In this document: positions 1 to 4,542 of the stretch, piece after piece
Numbering within the stretch: position 1 is the first letter of the stretch
Layout of the letters: each line of letters starts with the position of its first letter
Assembly: GCA_029939385.1 (NCBI GenBank)
Contig: JAOZSZ010000060.1
Location: 1 to 7,617, forward strand
DNA length: 7,617 bases
Direction of reading: 5' to 3'
DNA from: Pontiella sp.
GTDB taxonomy: Bacteria > Verrucomicrobiota > Kiritimatiellia > Kiritimatiellales > Pontiellaceae
Notes under the pieces: generated by a model
The model's input: the letters and a program-made list of their open reading frames with translations, nothing else
Database searches by the model: none
What the model was told of the DNA's origin: nothing
Made by a program: the position numbers and the translations under genes

Positions 1-389
1 CCGGCCACGGCGTCGGCTACTACCTCAACGTCCACGAAGGCCCGCAAAACTTTAGTCAAAACAAGGAGAGCGCCACGCCACTTGAACGGGGTATGGTTAT
101 CACCATCGAGCCCGGTGTTTATAAGGAGGGTTGCCACGGTATTCGGATTGAAAACATGGTCGTCGTCGAAGAAGCCCGCGAGACCGAATCCGGCACCTTC
201 TTCCGCCTCGCCACCATGACGCTTTGTCCCATCGACACCGCACCGCTTCAGATCGACCTCATGACCTCTAAGGAACTTGATTGGTTAAACGCCTACCATC
301 AAATGGTCCGCGAGCGGCTCACCCCGCTTCTCCATGCTGAGGAGGCCCGCTGGCTCAAAATCAAAACCCAACCCATCGTCGGGGTGTAG
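1..389 (+). CDS. Xaa-Pro aminopeptidase (aminopeptidase P, M24B), C-terminal part, 5'-truncated
   Basis: This is the end of a cytosolic metallopeptidase that removes an N-terminal residue preceding proline. The first complete in-frame codon is at 3 and the gene begins outside the window. The fragment opens with GHGVGYYLNVHEGPQ, then TIEPGVY and GIRIEN. In family M24 the first His and these two Glu residues are metal ligands, and the second His (NVHEGP) is a catalytic-site histidine. The nine-residue spacing between the two His, and the tail containing LDWLNAYH and ending in TQPI, resemble eukaryotic-type three-domain aminopeptidase P (XPNPEP1, with the M24 C-terminal extension) more than the shorter E. 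coli PepP. The family and sub-type are from memory. The reading frame is intact to the TAG at 387-389. It converges on the next gene with only 23 bp between stops and no obvious terminator. Codons are mostly C-ending, as in alaS at the other end of the window. Confidence 0.93.
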   Translation, partial: GHGVGYYLNVHEGPQNFSQNKESATPLERGMVITIEPGVYKEGCHGIRIENMVVVEEARETESGTFFRLATMTLCPIDTAPLQIDLMTSKELDWLNAYHQMVRERLTPLLHAEEARWLKIKTQPIVGV

Positions 390-412
390 CGAAGGGTTGA
401 GATCTCGAAGCA

Positions 413-2191
413 CTAAAACAACTTCTTGAAGGCATCCTTGGCTTTGGCTTTCGCCTCTTGAGCCTCTTCGCTTTGTAGAGCTTTATCGAGCTCCTTGTTG
501 GCCACTTTTTTAGCTTCGTCTTTTGCTTTTTCCTTAGCGGCATCGACCACGGCACTTTTTAAGTGGTCGCTAAGTTCCACCTTAATACGTGGAGAAACCA
601 GTGCGCCGTAAAGTTTGCCGGGCACTTCAAGCGACTGAAGATGATTAAGCATTTCATTATCCGTTTTTAAGTCACGCACGAGAAGGCTAAAGGGAATATC
701 GAGGGTGTCGGCAGAAAAGGTTCCATGAGCCGAAAGATCAACCTTGCCGGATTCAATCTTTAGATTTTCGCTGGCCTTAATGGCGTCGCCAATCTCGATA
801 TTCTTCATATTCATCGTGAGTTCGTGCTGCGCGGCGGGATCATCAAAGCGCAAGACGAGCTTGGCCGTGGGGTCCGTTCCTTCGGCAGGGGTCAGGACGA
901 GGATGGTGGGTTGGCCGTTAAGCTCGGGGTGGCTGGAGAGTTCCGAGGCACGAAAGATTTGTGCGGGAGAGTCATTACTGAGCAGGACATTTTCGATTTC
1001 GATTTCGTGGATAAGCCATGCGGGGCGGTCAGCGACGAGGTCGGCGGCGGCTTTAAGATAGCCTCGTTTTTTGGCATCGGCCACGGCGGCGGCTTTGGAG
1101 GATTTTGGCTTTTCACCTTTTGCAATAGCTTCGGCATTGGCCTTGCGCTTCTGCAAGTATTTGTGCGCTTTATCGCCATACTTTTTCCAATCTTGGGCCT
1201 GAGTAAAATAGTCGTCGAGCGACTTCCCCTCGGAGGCTTCTTTGGTTTTATCTTCCACGGGTTTTGGGTCGGCTTTAACGAGTAATTTTCCGGGGTGGTC
1301 GCGAAGCACATCGCATTGGAGGGTAGAGCCGGCCAGCCGATCGATGGTGTAGCTTGAGCGGAGGAGGTCGGCCATACTGATGTCGGCGGTTAGGGTGTCG
1401 ATCTGTATGAGGTTGTGGGTAAGCTTGTCGGGATCGGTGACCTGTAGATTTTTGAGTTCAAGCTTGCCGCCGATGAGGGAGAGGTGGGCTTTTTCGAGAT
1501 TCACTTCGGCCCCCGTTTCGGCGCTGATCGAGGCCTGAAGGCCTTTCTTAACGCAGAGGTCGAGCAGGAAAAATTCGAGTATGATACCAATCAGCAACGC
1601 GCTACCGATCAGAATGAGGCCGGACTTGCGAAGCAGGGGCGATTTTTTGACGAGTACATCGGCCGTGGATACTTTTTGTTTTCCAAAGACGATCCACATG
1701 AGGAGTTTGGCCAATTTATTATGAACAATCTTTCCTGCTTTCTCGTGCGCTTCCACTTTAATCATCTGCTCGCGGATTTTGGTGACGGTGGTGTACATGA
1801 ACTTACCAAAGGCTATGCCGATAATAATAGCGAAGGGGAGGCTGCCGATCATGGAGTAGACATTAAGTTTCATCAGCGCCGTGACGGGGGCGTTAGCGAG
1901 GATGGTGAAGAGCCCTTCGAGCCCCATGTTGTGGATTATAAAGTAGCCGGTGTGGAAGGTGAGGGGAGCGAGCGCGAGCCCCAAAGTTTTACCGAGCAAG
2001 ACCCCCAGCAGAGTGAAGCCAACATTGGCGTTGAGGAGAAGAGTGATTAGGATGGCGAGGGTAAGCGTTAGTCCTGCGACGGGATTAAAGCCAATCAATA
2101 CGCCGCAGAGTGCGCCGAGAAAAATTTCTTTTTTGCCCGCTCCTCCGCGAAGCATTTTACCAATTTTTCGGATAATCTTAAATGTCAGCAT
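413..2191 (-). CDS. Fused TIGR03546-like membrane protein and TIGR03545/AsmA-like envelope protein
   Basis: This 592-residue protein has no known biochemical function. Residues 1-170 form a polytopic membrane domain: GALCGVLIGFNPVAG at about 26-40, and hydrophobic segments at about 22-54, 57-88 and 114-134. It resembles TIGR03546 (DUF2062-like). A cytoplasmic-looking charged linker (135-188) leads to another transmembrane helix (189-212). After this comes an AsmA-like start: ISAETGAEVNLEKAHLSL, then KLELKNLQVTDPDK at 243-256, which resembles the N-terminus of TIGR03545. Residues 310-385 are Lys/Ala-rich and probably helical. Residues 395-540 look like beta-rich AsmA-type sequence, and 545-592 is an Ala/Lys/Glu helical tail. 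As I recall, the two families usually occur as adjacent genes in bacteria with outer membranes; here they form one frame. The inference is a periplasmic part anchored in the inner membrane and acting in the envelope. The ATG is preceded by AGAGGAG with good spacing, so the start is firm. Confidence 0.8.
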   Translation of the reverse strand: MLTFKIIRKIGKMLRGGAGKKEIFLGALCGVLIGFNPVAGLTLTLAILITLLLNANVGFTLLGVLLGKTLGLALAPLTFHTGYFIIHNMGLEGLFTILANAPVTALMKLNVYSMIGSLPFAIIIGIAFGKFMYTTVTKIREQMIKVEAHEKAGKIVHNKLAKLLMWIVFGKQKVSTADVLVKKSPLLRKSGLILIGSALLIGIILEFFLLDLCVKKGLQASISAETGAEVNLEKAHLSLIGGKLELKNLQVTDPDKLTHNLIQIDTLTADISMADLLRSSYTIDRLAGSTLQCDVLRDHPGKLLVKADPKPVEDKTKEASEGKSLDDYFTQAQDWKKYGDKAHKYLQKRKANAEAIAKGEKPKSSKAAAVADAKKRGYLKAAADLVADRPAWLIHEIEIENVLLSNDSPAQIFRASELSSHPELNGQPTILVLTPAEGTDPTAKLVLRFDDPAAQHELTMNMKNIEIGDAIKASENLKIESGKVDLSAHGTFSADTLDIPFSLLVRDLKTDNEMLNHLQSLEVPGKLYGALVSPRIKVELSDHLKSAVVDAAKEKAKDEAKKVANKELDKALQSEEAQEAKAKAKDAFKKLF

Positions 2192-2198
2192 GGTTTTC

Positions 2199-2206
2199 TC
2201 CTCTTC
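2199..2206 (-). promoter_or_regulatory. Ribosome binding site of the fused TIGR03546/TIGR03545-like gene
   Basis: Read on the minus strand, AGAGGAG lies a few bases upstream of the ATG at 2191-2189, separated by AAAACC. It is a strong Shine-Dalgarno match and fixes the start of the gene, which matters because the protein begins directly with its first membrane domain. Confidence 0.7.
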
Positions 2207-2222
2207 TAAAATTTATTCAAAC

Positions 2223-2252
2223 AGAGTAATTCTTTATCTATGTTTTGGTCAA
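2223..2252 (-). promoter_or_regulatory. Weak sigma70-like promoter candidate for the minus-strand membrane protein gene
   Basis: On the minus strand there is TTGACC (2252-2247), five of six matches to the -35 consensus. It is followed after 18 bp by TACTCT (2228-2223), a poor -10 match. The position, 30-60 bp upstream of the ATG, is right for a promoter, but the -10 element is weak, so this is a candidate only. Confidence 0.3.
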
Positions 2253-2311
2253 TCTACATTGTGTAAGAAGCATAACGATATCCGCGCGATTTATATTAAA
2301 CAAATCGGGGA

Positions 2312-2335
2312 CAAGATCGGATCTTGACAAGATCC
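2312..2335. repeat. Alternating CAAGATC half-sites forming two overlapping palindromes
   Basis: CAAGATC (2312-2318), GATCTTG (2320-2326) and CAAGATC (2328-2334) alternate, separated by one base each. This gives two overlapping perfect inverted repeats: 7-bp arms centred at 2319, and 8-bp arms (GGATCTTG and CAAGATCC, 2319-2335) centred at 2327. The second contains the TTGACA -35 box at 2324-2329, so a protein bound here would block or alter RNA polymerase binding. The array holds three GATC sites. The 8-bp palindrome CCTGCAGG (2334-2341) follows directly. An operator role is inferred from position and symmetry. Confidence 0.6.
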
Positions 2336-2351
2336 TGCAGGGTTTTATACA
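2324..2351 (+). promoter_or_regulatory. Sigma70-like promoter of the ATPase-DUF5684 operon
   Basis: A perfect -35 box TTGACA (2324-2329) is followed after 16 bp by TATACA (2346-2351), four of six matches to the -10 consensus. Transcription would start near 2358, giving a 5' UTR of about 107 nt that contains both GTTACGC palindromes. The -35 box lies inside the CAAGATC palindrome array, which suggests regulated initiation. The exact start point is an estimate. Confidence 0.55.
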
Positions 2352-2365
2352 AAGATAGTCGAAAT

Positions 2366-2384
2366 GTTACGCGCGGCGCGTAAC
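2366..2384. promoter_or_regulatory. Palindromic operator candidate 1 (GTTACGCGC / GCGCGTAAC)
   Basis: This is a perfect inverted repeat with 9-bp arms GTTACGCGC (2366-2374) and GCGCGTAAC (2376-2384) around one central base. It lies just downstream of the predicted transcription start, a classical repressor position. Its outer half-site GTTACGC is shared with the second palindrome at 2431-2451. A degenerate third copy centred near 2389 (CGTAACTCAC then ATGCGTAATT) matches about seven of ten bases in each arm and overlaps this one. Confidence 0.6.
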
Positions 2385-2430
2385 TCACGATGCGTAATTG
2401 AGAAAGAGGCTACGTCAAGGCTGATGACCT

Positions 2431-2451
2431 CGTTACGCAAGTTGCGTAACG
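2431..2451. promoter_or_regulatory. Palindromic operator candidate 2 (CGTTACGCAA / TTGCGTAACG)
   Basis: This is a perfect inverted repeat with 10-bp arms CGTTACGCAA (2431-2440) and TTGCGTAACG (2442-2451) around one central base. It repeats the GTTACGC half-site of the palindrome centred 66 bp upstream. It ends one base before the AGGAGG ribosome binding site (2453-2458) of the ATPase gene, so it could act as a DNA operator or as an RNA hairpin next to the translation start. The repeated half-site makes a protein-binding role more likely than chance. Confidence 0.6.
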
Positions 2452-2452
2452 C

Positions 2453-2458
2453 AGGAGG
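2453..2458 (+). promoter_or_regulatory. Ribosome binding site of the ATPase gene
   Basis: AGGAGG is placed six bases before the ATG at 2465. It is a near-perfect Shine-Dalgarno sequence and fixes the start of the ATPase gene. It sits immediately 3' of the second GTTACGC palindrome. Confidence 0.8.
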
Positions 2459-2464
2459 CGTATT

Positions 2465-3595
2465 ATGAGGAATCCCTTTCAATATGGGGGCGTAGTGTCG
2501 GGGGAATCGTTCTGTAATCGGACGAAGGAAGCTCAGGATCTTCGCCGGTCGGTGGAAAATGCGGAAAAGCTATTTGTCTATTCCGAACGGAGACTGGGAA
2601 AAACTTCGCTGATTCGAAAGGTGCTGGCTGAGCTTCCGGAAGAACAATACCTAACGATCTATATCGATCTTTGGCCTACTGATGGAGAAACGTCGTTTGT
2701 TCTCGCTTGTGCCAAGGCTTTTTCGGAAGCGATGAACTCAAGTGTCGATAAGTTGCTTCATACGGCTAAAACCTTTTTTAGTCGGTTGGTTCCCGCCGTC
2801 ACGACCAACGATGAAGGCCGGCCTGTGGTTACCTTTGGGTTCGATCAAAAGCGTCCGGATGTGCCCTTGCTCGAAGAAGTCTTGGCCATGCCCGCGAAAG
2901 TGGGACAGAAAGAGGGAAAGCGCGTCGTTGTTGTATTCGATGAGTTCCAGCAGATTCTAGAGTATGAAAGCGATGTCGTGGAGCGTCTCCTTCGGAGTTC
3001 GATTCAGCACCAAACGGATGTCGCCTATATTTTTTGCGGAAGTCGCAAGCATCTGATTCGAAAAATGTTCATGGATTCGCAACGGCCGATGTACCGTTCC
3101 GGCGCTCATTATCCGTTGGGATTAATCGATGAGTCGCATTGGCAGAAATTCATTGCCGAAAAATTTGTGATAACAGGAAAGCGGATTAGTACCGAAACAA
3201 TCTCTTCTCTTTGCGCTCTAACCGAAGGCCATCCTTTCTATACCCAGCATCTTTGCCATCCGCTTTGGGAATTGTGTGAAGAGGGAGAGGAGGTTTCCTC
3301 TGAAATGATCTCTCAGGCCACAAAGCTATTATTAGATCGTGAAAGTTATGCCTTCATGAATTTATGGGATTCGCTTTCTCGTAATTCGCGGCGGTTGCTC
3401 AAAGGAGTTGCGGCGGAGGGATCGGGCGTTCGGGTTTTTTCTTCCGAATTTCTACGAAAATATCGGCTAGGGAGTTCATCAAATGCCCAGCGCGCGGTTG
3501 AGTTATTATTGAAAAAAGATATTATTGATAAGGAAGAGAGTGGGATCGTGATCCCCGACCGCTTCTTCCGATTATGGATTAATAGCAAACAATAG
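2465..3595 (+). CDS. P-loop ATPase of the archaeal ATPase (PF01637-like) type with C-terminal winged-helix-like region
   Basis: This 376-residue protein is predicted to be cytosolic, with no signal peptide or membrane segment. The N-terminus NPFQYGGVVSGESFCNR resembles the entry motif of this ATPase family. Walker A is SERRLGKTS (40-48): the GKT core is intact, but the first Gly of GxxxxGKT is Ser. Walker B is RVVVVFDEF (153-161) with the Asp-Glu pair at 159-160. A sensor-1-like strand YIFCGSRKHL (188-197) and the motif GHPFYTQHLC (255-264), typical of STAND/archaeal ATPases, follow. The C-terminal part (about 300-376) looks like a winged helix and ends in PDRFFRLWI, a motif common at the end of this family. 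Related proteins have varied and mostly unknown roles; DNA binding or a regulatory switch is possible. It is probably co-transcribed with the small membrane protein 51 bp downstream. A strong AGGAGG and the palindromic leader support regulated expression. Confidence 0.85.
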   Translation: MRNPFQYGGVVSGESFCNRTKEAQDLRRSVENAEKLFVYSERRLGKTSLIRKVLAELPEEQYLTIYIDLWPTDGETSFVLACAKAFSEAMNSSVDKLLHTAKTFFSRLVPAVTTNDEGRPVVTFGFDQKRPDVPLLEEVLAMPAKVGQKEGKRVVVVFDEFQQILEYESDVVERLLRSSIQHQTDVAYIFCGSRKHLIRKMFMDSQRPMYRSGAHYPLGLIDESHWQKFIAEKFVITGKRISTETISSLCALTEGHPFYTQHLCHPLWELCEEGEEVSSEMISQATKLLLDRESYAFMNLWDSLSRNSRRLLKGVAAEGSGVRVFSSEFLRKYRLGSSSNAQRAVELLLKKDIIDKEESGIVIPDRFFRLWINSKQ

Positions 3596-3646
3596 AGATG
3601 GATCGATAAAGCACTCGAAGAAAAACCCTAAAAAAGGAAAAAATAC

Positions 3647-3997
3647 ATGAATACAGAATATCCCCCCGGACTTTTAATCTTTCAATTGATTTTACTCGTG
3701 CTCTCCATCGTTGGTCTGTGGAAGCTGTTCACCAAGGCCGGAAAACCGGGCTGGGCTTCAATTGTTCCAATTTATAATACGATTGTAATGATTGAGATGG
3801 CCGGAAAACCGCTCTGGTGGATTCTTCTGCTCTTTATTCCGTTGGTGAACATTGTGGCTTCTATTCTCATTATGATTGGAATCGCGAAAAACTTCGGACG
3901 CGGCACAGGGACCGTGCTGGGTCTAATTTTTCTTCCTATCATCTTTATGCTTATTCTGGCCTTTGGAAGTGCGGAATATAATTTAGTCGAAGAATAA
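3647..3997 (+). CDS. Small multi-pass membrane protein, DUF5684-type
   Basis: This 116-residue, very hydrophobic protein has an N-terminal helix at about 8-28, then KAGKPGWASIVPIYN (30-44), MAGKPLWW (51-58), helices at about 57-80 and 87-107, and KNFGRGTGTVLG (81-92). The paired GKPxW motifs, the PIYN motif and the KNFGRG segment are what I know as the DUF5684 signature. No function is established for that family. The ATG has AAGGA eight bases upstream (3634-3638). The 51-bp gap to the ATPase stop shows no terminator hairpin, so the two genes are likely one operon and the protein may be the ATPase's membrane partner (inference). It converges on the NFACT-R gene with 14 bp between stop codons. 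Confidence 0.8.
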   Translation: MNTEYPPGLLIFQLILLVLSIVGLWKLFTKAGKPGWASIVPIYNTIVMIEMAGKPLWWILLLFIPLVNIVASILIMIGIAKNFGRGTGTVLGLIFLPIIFMLILAFGSAEYNLVEE

Positions 3998-4011
3998 CGT
4001 CCTTCAGAGGG

Positions 4012-4395
4012 TTAAGATTCCGGCAGAGCGGGGCGAACCTTAATGGTTTTTTCGCGTTTGATCGTTACACTGCCGGGCTTGGCTCCCCGAGGCTTTCCAA
4101 CGTGTTTGGCTTCGGTACAGTTGACGGGGACGATTCCGGCATTACGCGCCTTTGAGTGCCATGCGGCAATCGCGGCGGCCGCTTTAAGGGTTCCGTTGTC
4201 GGGCTTCCCTCCGTCGGGGTGGTGAAGAATCACATGACTTCCCGGCAACCCATGGGCGTGAAACCACAAATCATTCGCCTGGGCCGTTTGTAGGCTAAGG
4301 AGGTCATTATCAATATCCGTTTTTCCCGCCAGAACCTCCCACCCATTAGGCAGCTCATATCTCCAGCAATCGGGTTGAATGTTTTTTCCTCTCAT
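4012..4395 (-). CDS. Stand-alone NFACT-R (DUF814) RNA-binding domain protein
   Basis: This 127-residue protein consists almost entirely of an NFACT-R domain. The hallmark is DLWFHAHGLPGSHVIL (42-57) with Asp42, Trp44, His46 and GSH at 52-54, followed by AKHVGKPRGAKPGSVTIKRE near the end. In full-length RqcH/Rqc2/NEMF proteins this domain is C-terminal to NFACT-N, HhH and coiled-coil regions and takes part in ribosome-associated quality control. Here those regions are absent, as in the eukaryotic Jlp2/CCDC25 proteins. An RNA or tRNA/ribosome-linked role is inferred from the family. The ATG at 4395-4393 is the only in-frame ATG/GTG/TTG before the domain back to an upstream stop, but no Shine-Dalgarno sequence precedes it and a GC hairpin abuts it. 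The domain is complete, so the gene does not look truncated. Confidence 0.87.
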   Translation of the reverse strand: MRGKNIQPDCWRYELPNGWEVLAGKTDIDNDLLSLQTAQANDLWFHAHGLPGSHVILHHPDGGKPDNGTLKAAAAIAAWHSKARNAGIVPVNCTEAKHVGKPRGAKPGSVTIKREKTIKVRPALPES

Positions 4396-4421
4396 AGGGG
4401 GGATTGTTACCCCCCTAGGGG
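4395..4421. repeat. GC-rich inverted repeats at the start of the NFACT-R gene
   Basis: TAGGGGGG (4395-4402) and CCCCCCTA (4410-4417) form a perfect 8-bp stem with a 7-base loop ATTGTTA. A second, overlapping palindrome CCCCTAGGGG occupies 4412-4421. On the minus strand the stem includes the first base of the NFACT-R start codon and fills the place where a ribosome binding site should be. No T-tract follows on either strand, so it does not look like an intrinsic terminator. Confidence 0.6.
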
Positions 4422-4431
4422 AGGGGAGTAA

Positions 4432-4437
4432 ATTATA
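4432..4437 (-). promoter_or_regulatory. Candidate -10 element of the NFACT-R gene
   Basis: The minus strand carries a perfect TATAAT at 4437-4432, preceded by further T/A bases. Transcription would start near 4425, about 30 nt before the ATG, with the GC hairpin making up most of the leader. No convincing -35 box is seen 16-18 bp upstream, so support comes from the -10 and its position only. Confidence 0.35.
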
Positions 4438-4486
4438 AAACGTGGGATATGAAAGACTCTGATCATCGCTTAACTTTTGCCGTTTA

Positions 4487-4492
4487 TAGAAT
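4487..4492 (+). promoter_or_regulatory. Candidate -10 element of the histidine kinase gene
   Basis: TAGAAT matches five of six -10 consensus bases and sits in a T/A-rich stretch. There is no good -35 box at 16-18 bp. If real, transcription starts near 4499, which would exclude the TTG codon at 4477 as a start and favour an ATG at 4537 or 4543. Confidence 0.25.
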
Positions 4493-4542
4493 ACTTTTTA
4501 ATGGATGAGTTTACTTTAAACGTTTACTATTTTTTCATGGTT

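Noticed and set aside
824..1285. Glycine/phenylalanine-rich open frame on the + strand
   Set aside because: The odd composition is the mirror of the Lys/Ala-rich linker codons on the minus strand; there is no ribosome binding site or family signal.
1484..2050. Open frame of 188 codons on the + strand inside the fused membrane protein gene
   Set aside because: It lies wholly antisense to a well-supported gene with a strong ribosome binding site, and its translation is charged, low in recognisable motifs and matches no family I know.
2312..2451. Palindrome cluster as a CRISPR array or transposon end
   Set aside because: There are no regular spacers or cas genes, the repeat units are of two different types, and no transposase, target duplication or terminal inverted repeat pair is seen.
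2465..3997. ATPase/DUF5684 pair called as a phage-defence system
   Set aside because: No effector domain (nuclease, TIR, protease) is visible and there are no defence neighbours; the surrounding genes are housekeeping or envelope genes.
4395..4421. GC hairpin as an intrinsic terminator
   Set aside because: No T-tract follows the stem on either strand, and the flanking genes are divergent, so no terminator is expected there.
4477..4542. TTG at 4477 as the start of the histidine kinase
   Set aside because: There is no Shine-Dalgarno sequence, a -10-like TAGAAT lies inside the extra segment, and the added residues do not resemble a normal kinase N-terminus.
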